In this document: piece by piece, positions 43,467 through 52,083 of the stretch
Layout of the letters: the number at the start of each line of letters is the position of its first letter
How positions within the stretch are numbered: the first letter of the stretch is position 1
Source of the DNA: Rhodanobacter sp. C03
GTDB taxonomy: Bacteria > Pseudomonadota > Gammaproteobacteria > Xanthomonadales > Rhodanobacteraceae
NCBI RefSeq assembly: GCF_002001175.1
Contig: NZ_MUNT01000004.1
Span: 1-64,000, forward strand
Direction of reading: 5' to 3'
DNA: 64,000 nucleotides
Program-made: the position numbers and the translations under genes
The notes under the pieces: generated by a model
What the model was told of the DNA's origin: nothing
Seen by the model: the letters and a program-made list of their open reading frames with translations, nothing else
Database searches by the model: none

Positions 43467-44932
43467 TGCGCCGGGGTTTCCGTGCCCAGCCAGCCACCCG
43501 TGAAACCGGCGCGCTCGAGTCCCTTGCGCACGTACGGATTCTTCTTCATCACCTTCCACACGAAATCGCTGCGCCAGTTTTCGATCATCAGCACGATCGG
43601 TCCCTGGTCGAGACCCAGCTGCAAGGTGTCGACCCAGCCCAGGCCGGGCACCAGCTTGCCGGTGCGCAGGTCGGTCCTGGTATGGAAGCTCGGGTTGAAC
43701 GCATCGGCGAAGCCATATTGGTCGTAGATGGACGCGCCATAGCGATGCTTCATTTCCTGCAGCGCAGGTATCACGATCTCCGGCGCGAACGCGATCGAGC
43801 CGGCCGCCGCGGTTGGCGCGATGGTACCGTCGTCGGAAATGTAATCCAGGCCGGCACCGCGCGCGGTGTAGCCATGGAACTGGCGCTCGCCGGCACTGCT
43901 TTCCACCGTCATATCGCCCGGACCGTTGCTCGCGGTCAGGCCCCAGACGTTCTTGCCGTAGCCAGTCCAGCCGGCTGGATTGGCGATCGCGTAGGCACGC
44001 TGCGCATAGGTGGCGCGACGACTGTTCTCGAAGTAGTCGAGGTCGTGCTCGCGGCTCCAGGCATCGCGGATGCCGCGGAAGTCGACCCAGACCTCGGTGA
44101 ACTGGTGGCCGAACAACGGCGCGAAGTTGAGAAAGGTCTGGCCGTAGAACTTGCCCCAGGTCAGCGGGTTGGTGGATAGCCATGCCGTCCACGCATCGGG
44201 CTCGACCGGATGGGTCGGCGAGCCGAGCGCCAGGATGTAGACCAGCATGCCTTCGTCATAACCCTTCCAGTCGGCCGGGATGAACTTGCCGCCTGGGGTC
44301 CAGCCCATGCTGATCAGCGGCTTGCGCGGCTGCATCCAGCTCCAGTCGACCTCGCGGTAGATCGCATCGGCGAGCTGCCGGATCTCCCTTTCCTGCGGGG
44401 TGGCACGGTCGTAGTACGACTCGGCGAACAGCACGCCGCCGAGCAGCAAGCTGGTGTCGACGCTGGACAATTCGACAGAGCGCATCGCCCGCTTGCCGGT
44501 CTGCATGTCGAGGAAGTGATAGTAGAAACCGTGGTAGCCGGCGGCATCGTCCTCGCTGTCGTTCTGCGGCGCCTGCTTGAAGAAACGCAAGGTTGCGAGC
44601 GTGCGTTGGATCGCCTGCTCGCGCGTGATATAGCCGCGCTCCACGCCGACGCCGTAGGCGGTCAGACCGAAACCTACCGCCGCGATGCTGGAGAACGAGT
44701 GGCCGGGATAGGAGTCGGGCACCAGCCCGGTCTTCGGGTCCGCACTGTGCCAGAACCATTCGAAGGTGCGCTGCTCGAGGTCGTCGACCAGCAGCTGTTG
44801 CTGCCTGGGCAGTGCGGCATAGCCATGCTCGGCGGTTCTGGCCGTGGCCGGTGACTGCCAGCCAGCGCCGAGTACCAGCAAAGCAGTGGTGAGTACGGTG
44901 GTATGCAGGATCCGGAAAAATTTGTTGGACAT
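43463..44932 (-). CDS. Periplasmic glucoamylase-like glycoside hydrolase (PF10091, GH144-like)
   Basis: A secreted protein of 489 residues. After the signal peptide (MSNKFFRILHTTVLTTALLV, cleavage near ATART) it has the conserved (alpha/alpha)-barrel features of COG5368: LEQRTFEWFWHSADPKTGLVPD, SSIAAVGFGLTAYGVGVERG and VWGLTASNGPGDMTV. APTAAAGSIAFAPEIVIPAL and YGFADAFNP follow. Characterised relatives in GH144 cut beta-1,2-glucan; other members act on other glucans, so the substrate is inferred only. It is the first of four ATGA-linked genes leading into the ABC transporter. Confidence 0.85.
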   Translation of the reverse strand: MSNKFFRILHTTVLTTALLVLGAGWQSPATARTAEHGYAALPRQQQLLVDDLEQRTFEWFWHSADPKTGLVPDSYPGHSFSSIAAVGFGLTAYGVGVERGYITREQAIQRTLATLRFFKQAPQNDSEDDAAGYHGFYYHFLDMQTGKRAMRSVELSSVDTSLLLGGVLFAESYYDRATPQEREIRQLADAIYREVDWSWMQPRKPLISMGWTPGGKFIPADWKGYDEGMLVYILALGSPTHPVEPDAWTAWLSTNPLTWGKFYGQTFLNFAPLFGHQFTEVWVDFRGIRDAWSREHDLDYFENSRRATYAQRAYAIANPAGWTGYGKNVWGLTASNGPGDMTVESSAGERQFHGYTARGAGLDYISDDGTIAPTAAAGSIAFAPEIVIPALQEMKHRYGASIYDQYGFADAFNPSFHTRTDLRTGKLVPGLGWVDTLQLGLDQGPIVLMIENWRSDFVWKVMKKNPYVRKGLERAGFTGGWLGTETPAQ

Positions 44933-45012
44933 GGTGTAACGCTCTTTATCGCGGGGATGGGTGATGTGGAGCCGTCGTCGCGGTTGCCTGCCAGATGGCT
45001 CAGGGAAAACGG

Positions 45013-46536
45013 TCAGGCGACCGCCAGACTGGGCGCGACGCAATGGCGATCGATGAACGCCTGGTGTGATGGCATCGCATCGACACAACTGGCGACGACC
45101 TGACCGACACCAGCCATGAACTTGGCCAGCTCCTGGTCCGGCATCTGGTCGACCAGCGGATGGTAGCCCCGCGGCACGATGCGCTGACCGAGCATCACTT
45201 GTACCCAGCTGGTCGTCGCGAACATTTCCTCGGCATCGCGGAAGAAACGGCCGCTGTCGCGGAACAGGCGGATATTGTCCTGCAGCTGCGCCGGGATCGA
45301 CATGGTGCGGCACTGGTTCCAGAACGGCGTGTCGTCGCGCTCGGTGGCGTGGTAGTGCAGGATCAGGAAATCGCGGATGTGTTCGTACTCGAACTTTGCT
45401 TGCGCGTTGTAGCGATCGACCACGACCTCGCTGAAGTCGCGCTGCGGAAACAGGTTGAGCAGCCGTGCGATGCCCGACTGGATCATGTAGATGCTGGTCG
45501 ACTCGAGCGGCTCCAGGAAGCCACTGGCCAAGCCCAGTGCGACCACGTTCTTGTTCCAGGATTTCTTGCGCACGCCGGTGGTGAAGCGCAGCAGACGCGG
45601 GTCGCCCAGCGGCTTGCCGTCGAGATGCTTGAGCAGGGTCGCCGCAGCTTCGTCATCGCTGACATGCGCGCTTGAATACACGTAGCCGTTGCCGGTGCGA
45701 TGCTGCAGCGGGATGCGCCACTGCCAGCCTGCCGGACGCGCGGAGGAGCGTGTATACGGCGTGGGTTCTTCGACCTTTTCGCAGGCGACGGCCAGCGCTC
45801 GATCGCATGGCAGCCAGTGGGTGAAGTCGATATAGCCGGTGTGCAGTGCCTGTTCGATCAGCAGGCCACGGAAGCCGGAGCAGTCGATGAACAGGTCACC
45901 CTCGATGCGTTCACCACTCTCCAGCACCACTGCTTCAACGAAGCCGTCATCGGGACGTAGCACGGTCTGCGCGACCTTGCCCTCGGTGCGGCGCACGCCA
46001 CGCTTTTCGGCGTAGCCGCGCAAAAACTTCGCATACAGAGTCGCGTCAAACTGATAGGAATAGGCGATATCCGCCAGCGGCGAACTGGCAGGTACGTCGG
46101 TGGCCGACGTCATGAATTTGCCGCGCGGCGCCGCCAGCGTATTGATCGAGTAGGCGCCGATCTCCGAGGCCACGCCCTTCTGCATCGCCTTGATCCAGAA
46201 CTGGTGAAACGGCAGCAGGCTCACGTCGTGGCCGATCGTGCCGAAGCCATGAATGTACGAATCACCGAGGCGACCCCAGTCATTGAACTGCACGCCGAGC
46301 TTGAAGGTGCCCTGCGTGTTCTGCATGAACTCGATATCGTGGACGCCGAGCAGATCGTTGAACAGCTTGAGATGGGGCACCGTGCCCTCGCCGACACCGA
46401 CCATGCCGATCTCTTCGGATTCGACCAGGCGGATCGAATACGCGGGGCCGAGTACCTTGGCGAACGCTGCCGCGGCCATCCAGCCGGCGGTGCCGCCGCC
46501 GACAATGACAATGTTCTTGATGCGAGGATCGGTCAT
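45013..46536 (-). CDS. Tryptophan-halogenase-like flavoprotein
   Basis: A PF04820 flavin-dependent protein of 507 residues. The FAD motif is IVIVGGGTAGWMAAAAFAKVLG, then MVGVGEGTVPHLKLF. The halogenase signature WxWxIP is present as GWQWRIPLQHR, and SGFLEPLESTSIYMIQSGI is conserved. The Lys in VPHLK may match the catalytic Lys of PrnA, but the local spacing is one residue shorter, so activity is unproven. In Xanthomonadales and Caulobacterales such genes recur beside TonB-dependent receptors in sugar loci, as here, where a role in tryptophan chlorination is doubtful. Confidence 0.9.
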   Translation of the reverse strand: MTDPRIKNIVIVGGGTAGWMAAAAFAKVLGPAYSIRLVESEEIGMVGVGEGTVPHLKLFNDLLGVHDIEFMQNTQGTFKLGVQFNDWGRLGDSYIHGFGTIGHDVSLLPFHQFWIKAMQKGVASEIGAYSINTLAAPRGKFMTSATDVPASSPLADIAYSYQFDATLYAKFLRGYAEKRGVRRTEGKVAQTVLRPDDGFVEAVVLESGERIEGDLFIDCSGFRGLLIEQALHTGYIDFTHWLPCDRALAVACEKVEEPTPYTRSSARPAGWQWRIPLQHRTGNGYVYSSAHVSDDEAAATLLKHLDGKPLGDPRLLRFTTGVRKKSWNKNVVALGLASGFLEPLESTSIYMIQSGIARLLNLFPQRDFSEVVVDRYNAQAKFEYEHIRDFLILHYHATERDDTPFWNQCRTMSIPAQLQDNIRLFRDSGRFFRDAEEMFATTSWVQVMLGQRIVPRGYHPLVDQMPDQELAKFMAGVGQVVASCVDAMPSHQAFIDRHCVAPSLAVA

Positions 46537-46582
46537 GCGAAGCCTGCGAGTAGTGAGAGGGTGTTCACGGCGGAGTGCCGCA

Positions 46583-46613
46583 AAACAAAGCCCGCACAGA
46601 GCGGGCTTTGTTT
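46583..46613. terminator. Strong terminator after the TonB-dependent receptor gene
   Basis: AAACAAAGCCCGC pairs perfectly with GCGGGCTTTGTTT around ACAGA, giving a 13-bp stem with a T-rich right side on both strands. It separates the receptor transcript from the halogenase-like gene, which must then have its own promoter or depend on read-through. Confidence 0.85.
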
Positions 46614-46656
46614 CAGGCCGGTATGCCGTTGCCGGCATGAGCCTTCACAAGCGTGC

Positions 46657-49600
46657 CTAGAAGTTTATGCCCATTGATACCTTCAACGTGCGCGGGTAAC
46701 CGGTGATGTCGCCGGTCGGGTTGAAGATTACTGGGGTCTTGTTCTTCACGCCGCCGGTGCCCCAGCTTTCCAGATAATCGACGTAGTTGTCCCAGTTGAA
46801 TGCATTGATCAAGTCGACGCGGACATAGGCGTTGAGAGCATGGTAGATCCTGAAGTTCTTGGTGGCCTGGAAGTCGAGATCGCGATAACCGAAGATCTTG
46901 GGGCCGAACAGGAAGCGCCCCTCACCCGGTGGCACCACCGAGGCCGAGTAGCAGCCGCTGCCGGCCACGCCATTGCTGTCCTGGTTGGTGGCTGGCGCTC
47001 CGTAGCAGGCCAGGTTGAGATCAGGAATCGGGGTGGCCAGGGTCAGCTTGGCGCCCATCACGAAGCCCCATGGGCCATCCAGCGTGCCGGTGACCACCAG
47101 GCGGTGCTTGGCAACGCCGGAGCCGGTGAACGGATAGTTGCCGATCTTCTCGTAGTCGAACGCGTATTGGTCGGTCGGATCGCTGTTGTCGTTGTTCTGA
47201 CGCGATTGACTGTAGGTATAGGCGATCGTCGTGCCCCAGTGCGATTCCTTGGTATAGGGCTTTTCGGCGTACAACAGCAGCTGGGTAGTGTCGGTTTTCA
47301 CGCCGTTGTTGCCGATGATCAGGCTGCCGAAACCCGGGATGCCGTTGCCCCACGGTTGACTGCCGTTCTGCCAGAAACTGCCGTTCGGATAGCGGTTGCC
47401 GAGGGTGAAGACCAGGCCGTCGTAGCTGCGCACCTCGGCGAACGTGACGCTGGTGTTCCAGTCGCCGATCTTGTTGCGCATACCGATGCTGAACTGGTCG
47501 GAGTGCGGCGCCTTCAGGTTGTTGTTGACCATGTCGACTTCCTTGCCGAGGGTGGTTCCAGCAACCAGGGCCTGCAGAGTCGGAATGCTCAGGTAGGACG
47601 GATCCCATGTGTAGCAGGAGTTCTGGCCGACCACGCAGGGTACATCGGGCGTGTTGAAGTTGAGCGTGGGCTGCGACAGTACCGACTTGGTCTGCTCGAC
47701 CTGCAGCGACTCGAACAGGTCACGGTCGTAGGAGCGGCCGACACCGCCGAAGACCACGTGGTTTTCGTCGCCGTCGATGTCATAGGAGAAACCGAAGCGC
47801 GGCTGCCATTCGTTCTTTGGTGCCTTGCGGTTGTTGCCGGTGCTGATGTAGTCGTTGACGTTGACGCCGCCCTTGGCCAGCGTCTGCGCGTAGGTCTGCC
47901 CGGCCGGTGCATTCGGATCTTGGCTGTTGAATGCCGCGATCACGTTCGCCGGAGTGACATAGTTGAGGTATGACGGGGTCTCCTCGTAGTCCCAGCGCAC
48001 GCCAAGGTTCAGAGTCAGATGGTCGTCGATCGCCCAGTCATCCTGGATATAAGTGCCGAACTGCTTGTCCGAGCTGGTGGCGACCGGGCTCAGGCCCGGC
48101 GTCGGCGAGCCGAACTGCACCTTGTACGGAATCGACTCGGTGCCAGCGGAAGTGACCGCATAGTTGTAGAGCGCGTTGGAGTCGCCCGCATCCTGCGCGG
48201 TCAACTTCACCGCCTTGTACTTGACGCCCATCTTGATCACATGGTCGCCATGCCACTCGAAGTCGTTGAAGGTCAGGTCGTCCTGCAAGGCCGGACCTTT
48301 CTGGCCCTTGTTCTGCTGGGCCAGCGGCGAATTGCCGGTCTGCAGGATCGTGGTGTTCAACTGCGCTCCGGTCAGCGTATAAGCATTGCCGTCACCGATA
48401 AGCACCGGCGTCGGCGTGTAGAACGCATCCTCATAGGTGGCTTGCAGGCGGTTGAACCAGCTGTCGGTGCTGTGATCCCAGCGGATGTCCAAACGCTTGT
48501 CAGTGTTGAGTGTGTTGAGCGCAGCTGATGCTGTGTCGACACCGCCGATGCCGCTGATGGAGGTTTCGTGGCGATAGTGGCCGCTGATCTCGAAACGGTC
48601 CTTGTCGGACGGTTCGAAGTCGACCTTGCCGAACCAGTCGTTCTCCTTGAACGGCAGGCCGACCGGTCCAATCTGCGACTGTACGTCAGCGGGCAACAGG
48701 CTGTTGTAGCCGGAGACACCCGGCGTCACGGTTTTCGGGGTGTCGTATTCCTTGCCTTCGTAGGCGATGAAGAAGTGTGCCTTGTCCTGCAGGATCGGGC
48801 CGCCGAGGTCGAAGCCATAATCCTTTTCATGCGACGGGGTCTTGAAGTGCACATACTGCTCGAAGGGTGTCTCCGCGCGCATCACGGTATTGGTGAAGCT
48901 GCCGAACACGTCGCCATGGAACTGGTTGGTACCGGACTTGGTTTCGGCAGTGACCGCGGCGCTGGATATCTGGTCGTATTCCGCCTTGTAATTGGAGGTG
49001 ATGACCTTGTATTCGCCGATCGCCAGCTGCGGGAACGGGTTGCCCTGACTGGCGTTCTGCCCGGTGACGCCACCTGACAACACGTAATTTTTCTGGCCGA
49101 CGCCGTCGATGTAGACATTGATCCCGCTGCTCGCCTGTGCGCCGGAGCGCAGGCTGGTGGTGCCATCCGAATTCCGGGTGAACACCATGCCGGGCACGGT
49201 GTCGGCGAACTCGAGGAAGTTGCGTGAAGCCTCAGGCGTGGTGTTGATCTGATGCAGCGATACCCCGGTGCCTACTTCGGAAGTCTTCACTTCCTGCAGG
49301 CTGATTGCGGAGGCGGAGACCGTCACCGCCTTGAGGTTGGTCGCGTTGGTTGCCGATGCTGCTGGCGCATTGGTCAAGTTAAGGGTGGCCGTAGAGGCCA
49401 CGCTGAGCGTGACCGTCCTTTCGGTACCCGGCCCGGCATCCACCGTATAGGTGCCAGGTGGCAGGCCGACCAGCGCATAGCTGCCGTCGGTGTCGGCCTT
49501 GGTGCGTCTTACCGCACCGGTGGAAATCTGCTTGGCCGTCACCACAGCGCCAGCGGTGGCGTGACCGCGCAAGTTGGCGTCGGAGCTTGCCGCAATCGAA

Positions 49601-49689
49601 AGCACCGAGGTGCTGACGGCGAGCGCAGTTACCGATGCCTTGATGAGGTTGGCGAGCAGTTTCTTCTTGAAGTTCATGGGCGTGTTCAT
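46657..49689 (-). CDS. TonB-dependent receptor with N-terminal carboxypeptidase-like domain
   Basis: A large outer-membrane receptor (1010 residues). It has a signal peptide (KKKLLANLIKASVTALAVST), a beta-sandwich carboxypeptidase-regulatory-like domain at about 40-100 (GSYALVGLPPGTYTVDAGPG), a plug domain with SSGINVYIDGVGQKNYVL, and an Oar-like barrel ending in the aromatic KVSMGINF. GGGAGGGG lies just before the ATG at 49689. With a LacI regulator upstream (39 bases), a glycan hydrolase and an ABC transporter nearby, it should import an oligosaccharide. A strong terminator follows. Confidence 0.93.
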   Translation of the reverse strand: MNTPMNFKKKLLANLIKASVTALAVSTSVLSIAASSDANLRGHATAGAVVTAKQISTGAVRRTKADTDGSYALVGLPPGTYTVDAGPGTERTVTLSVASTATLNLTNAPAASATNATNLKAVTVSASAISLQEVKTSEVGTGVSLHQINTTPEASRNFLEFADTVPGMVFTRNSDGTTSLRSGAQASSGINVYIDGVGQKNYVLSGGVTGQNASQGNPFPQLAIGEYKVITSNYKAEYDQISSAAVTAETKSGTNQFHGDVFGSFTNTVMRAETPFEQYVHFKTPSHEKDYGFDLGGPILQDKAHFFIAYEGKEYDTPKTVTPGVSGYNSLLPADVQSQIGPVGLPFKENDWFGKVDFEPSDKDRFEISGHYRHETSISGIGGVDTASAALNTLNTDKRLDIRWDHSTDSWFNRLQATYEDAFYTPTPVLIGDGNAYTLTGAQLNTTILQTGNSPLAQQNKGQKGPALQDDLTFNDFEWHGDHVIKMGVKYKAVKLTAQDAGDSNALYNYAVTSAGTESIPYKVQFGSPTPGLSPVATSSDKQFGTYIQDDWAIDDHLTLNLGVRWDYEETPSYLNYVTPANVIAAFNSQDPNAPAGQTYAQTLAKGGVNVNDYISTGNNRKAPKNEWQPRFGFSYDIDGDENHVVFGGVGRSYDRDLFESLQVEQTKSVLSQPTLNFNTPDVPCVVGQNSCYTWDPSYLSIPTLQALVAGTTLGKEVDMVNNNLKAPHSDQFSIGMRNKIGDWNTSVTFAEVRSYDGLVFTLGNRYPNGSFWQNGSQPWGNGIPGFGSLIIGNNGVKTDTTQLLLYAEKPYTKESHWGTTIAYTYSQSRQNNDNSDPTDQYAFDYEKIGNYPFTGSGVAKHRLVVTGTLDGPWGFVMGAKLTLATPIPDLNLACYGAPATNQDSNGVAGSGCYSASVVPPGEGRFLFGPKIFGYRDLDFQATKNFRIYHALNAYVRVDLINAFNWDNYVDYLESWGTGGVKNKTPVIFNPTGDITGYPRTLKVSMGINF

Positions 49690-49728
49690 GGTTCCCCTCC
49701 CGGATATCAACTGACTTGTTTTCGGTAG

Positions 49729-50775
49729 CTACTTTTTTGACGAACGATGCGTGTGTGCGGATGACACTTTGGTGAGATTCGCGCCGCAACTTTCGCGGAC
49801 GACGATTTCGCAGCCGAGCGTTTGCGCGGATGTGGGTGGCTGTTCGGTGCTTTCGAGCCGCTCGGCGAGATGTTCCAGCGCGCTTCGGCCCAGCTCCGCG
49901 ATGCGCACGCGCACCGTACTGAGCGTCGGGGTGACGTAGCGCGCGATAGGAATGTCATCGAACCCGGCCAGCGCGATGTCCCGCGGCACGTTCACGCCGG
50001 CCTCCCGAAACGCGTACAAACAGCCCACCGCCATCATGTCGTTGGCCGCGAACACGGCATGTGGGCGTGTCTTCTGCGCCAGCAGCTGCTGACCGGCGCG
50101 ATAGCCGGATTCCTCGCTGAAGTCGCCAGCGATGACATTCCGCGGTTCGTTCGGTGCACCGGCAGCCATCGCTTCGCGATAACCCTGCTCGCGCTGCTGT
50201 GCATCGAAGTTGCCCGCCGGACCGGCGATATGCGCGATGCGGGTGTGACCTGCATCAAGCAGATGTCGCACCATCGCGCACGCGCCACCGTGGTTGTCGA
50301 TGTTGAGAACGGAGTACGCGCTGCTTTTCACCGCGCTGTTGAGCAGTACAGCGGGCACCGCGGCCGACAGGTTGGCATGCAGGAAAGCCGCATCCACGCG
50401 TGCCGAGAGGATCAGCATGCCGTCGACGCGGCCCTGCATCGCGCGCAAGGCGGCGGCGGCATCCTCGAGACCGTCGTGCGAACTGGAAACCAGCAGATGC
50501 AGCCCGCGCGTGCGCGCCGCCAGATCGATGCCGCGGATCAGCTCGGAAAAGAACTCGCCATGCAGATCCGGCAACAGCGCACCGATGGTGTGCGTGCGTC
50601 GGGTGATCAGGGTGCGCGCGGCCGCATGCGGTACATAGCGCAGGCGGTTCGCAACCTCGCGGATGCGCTGGCCGGTTTCCGCGGTGACCCCGCCGCCGCC
50701 ATTCAATGCACGCGAAACGGAGGCCACGGAAACCCCGGCCTCGCGCGCCACGTCTTTGATGGTTGTTGCCGCCAT
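49729..50775 (-). CDS. LacI-family transcriptional regulator
   Basis: A sugar-responsive repressor of 348 residues. The helix-turn-helix is TIKDVAREAGVSVASVSRALNG with the hinge helix YVPHAAARTLITRRTHTIGALLPD. The periplasmic-binding-protein-like sensor has VFAANDMMAVGCLYAFREAGVNVPRDIALAGFDDIPIARYVTPTLSTV. It should bind the operator-like sites at 50819-50832, in front of itself, and at 54109-54122, between the beta-glucosidase and transport-ATPase genes. The gap to the receptor gene is 39 bases, so both are probably on one mRNA. Confidence 0.93.
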   Translation of the reverse strand: MAATTIKDVAREAGVSVASVSRALNGGGGVTAETGQRIREVANRLRYVPHAAARTLITRRTHTIGALLPDLHGEFFSELIRGIDLAARTRGLHLLVSSSHDGLEDAAAALRAMQGRVDGMLILSARVDAAFLHANLSAAVPAVLLNSAVKSSAYSVLNIDNHGGACAMVRHLLDAGHTRIAHIAGPAGNFDAQQREQGYREAMAAGAPNEPRNVIAGDFSEESGYRAGQQLLAQKTRPHAVFAANDMMAVGCLYAFREAGVNVPRDIALAGFDDIPIARYVTPTLSTVRVRIAELGRSALEHLAERLESTEQPPTSAQTLGCEIVVRESCGANLTKVSSAHTHRSSKK

Positions 50776-51456
50776 AAATGGGTCGTCCGATGGAATCGAA
50801 ACCCTGCCGCCGCGCCAACGTAATCGTTTTCATGGCGTGTTGTAAAGCACTCGTAAACAAGAGTTTTGTTGCGGCGCAAAAGGTTTTCGCATACCACCCG
50901 GAAGCGCAGTGGGCAAGCCGCCGGATACGTGGCTGGAGAGCGATCAAAGCCGAGAAATAGGGTTGCGGCGACGCAGCAACTGAGCAGAAGCCGCGGTCAT
51001 GCCGACGCGACCTTTGTTAACCGGATGGTTGAGCCAGTCGCGAATAACCGGCCGCCATGTCGCGTTCCGCGACCCAGCTATGCGGTTCGCGTCGGGCGCG
51101 TCGTCGTAGTGATCCAGTGACAGCTTTTCGATAGCCCATCGACTTGCCTTGTCGATCAGGCCCGTTGAGAGGGAGCGGCATCGGCGTGCTTTGGCAAGGT
51201 TGATGCTTCCTCAACAACAGGTCTCGCAATGTGCGCGGCATTGGGTTCCAAAACGGCAGTTTTCCCTGCCTGGACTGACCCGATGAAGCCTGATGAGACA
51301 AAAAAGGTCACCTCCGGGCGCAGCGGATTTGCCGAATAGTTAAAAAATCCGTCAGGCCGTTAAATCTGGGTTAATATTTGTAGACTCAAGCGACTGTATC
51401 CTTAACCTCCTGCAGCAAGTGAACAAACTACAGACAAGTTATTGTTTTTAAATACC
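50776..51456. other. 681-bp gap with a LacI operator and otherwise no recognised gene
   Basis: The left edge holds the lacI promoter and operator. From about 50950 to 51300 I see only ordinary GC-rich sequence. The open frame of 94 codons on the minus strand (51017-51301) has no family likeness and no ribosome site. The last 130 bases are clearly AT-rich (TTAAAAAATCC, GTTAATATTTG) and may carry the promoter of the SPFH-like gene. Confidence 0.5.
50819..50832. promoter_or_regulatory. LacI-type operator in front of the regulator gene
   Basis: CGTAATCGTTTTCA differs at one base from the site at 54109-54122 (CGTAATCGTTTACA on the minus strand) and is close to the general LacI-family half-site pattern with central CG. 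It lies 44 bases before the lacI start codon and implies autoregulation. Confidence 0.65.
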
Positions 51457-51915
51457 ATGATGACCCTCCTGACCCTGCTTTTTGCGCTTCTAGCCGTGCT
51501 GCTCGCCAGCGCGCTCAGGCATGTGCCGGCTGGTCAGGTGTACAGCCTGTATCGCCGAGGCAAACCCTCCAGGCTGCTGCAGCCGGGCATCCACGTGGTG
51601 CTGCCGCTGCTGGATCGGGTCGCGCACAAGATCAACCTGTCTGGTCAGATGCTGCGCTTCGAGGAGCCACTGGCCGATGCGCATGACGTGCGCGGAACGG
51701 TGTACTGGCAGGTGCTGGAGCCGGAACGCGCCGATGCCGTGTTCGAACAGGTCGATCAGCTGATCCGCCGCGGGACTCACGATGCCTTGCATGACGAGCC
51801 GGAAGTCGAACGCGCGGATCGTCGTGACCTGGGTGCACGCCTGAAGCAATCGCTGAATCATGCATTGCGCGAACGCGGCATGATGGTGACCCGGGTCGAA
51901 CTGGATGTAGCCTGA
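51457..51915 (+). CDS. Small SPFH/band-7-like membrane protein
   Basis: A protein of 152 residues with an N-terminal membrane helix (MMTLLTLLFALLAVLLASAL) followed by a partial band-7 pattern: VPAGQVYSLYRRGKPSRLLQPGIHVVLPLLDRV. The KINLSGQMLRFEEPLADAHDVRGTVYWQV part resembles the start of the SPFH domain, and the end NHALRERGMMVTRVELDVA fits its later strand. It is about half the length of a normal stomatin or HflC protein, yet the reading frame is clean. No Shine-Dalgarno sequence is seen before the ATG at 51457 (or 51460). Role unknown. Confidence 0.65.
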   Translation: MMTLLTLLFALLAVLLASALRHVPAGQVYSLYRRGKPSRLLQPGIHVVLPLLDRVAHKINLSGQMLRFEEPLADAHDVRGTVYWQVLEPERADAVFEQVDQLIRRGTHDALHDEPEVERADRRDLGARLKQSLNHALRERGMMVTRVELDVA

Positions 51916-51975
51916 GTATTGAATCGCGCCAGGGCGCCCGAGAGCGTCCGCGCCACAGGGGATTTGAGAGCCTTG

Positions 51976-52000
51976 AAACCCGCTACGGCGGGTTTTCTTT
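51976..52000 (+). terminator. Rho-independent terminator after the SPFH-like gene
   Basis: AAACCCGC-TACG-GCGGGTTT followed by TCTTTT. An 8-bp stem and a T-rich tail 60 bases after the stop codon make a standard terminator before rsmG. Confidence 0.85.
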
Positions 52001-52083
52001 TGCCAATTTCAGGCGTGATGCCGCTGGCATCGTCGCGCTCCGGCGCGGATACTGCCGGCCCCGGATCACACAGAGGAAGCACC

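Noticed and set aside
51290-51297. CTGATGAG, the hammerhead ribozyme core word
   Set aside because: No matching GAAA segment and no stems I-III around it, so a ribozyme is not supported.
51017-51301. 94-codon minus-strand frame in the large gap
   Set aside because: Basic, low-complexity composition, no ribosome site and no recognisable family.
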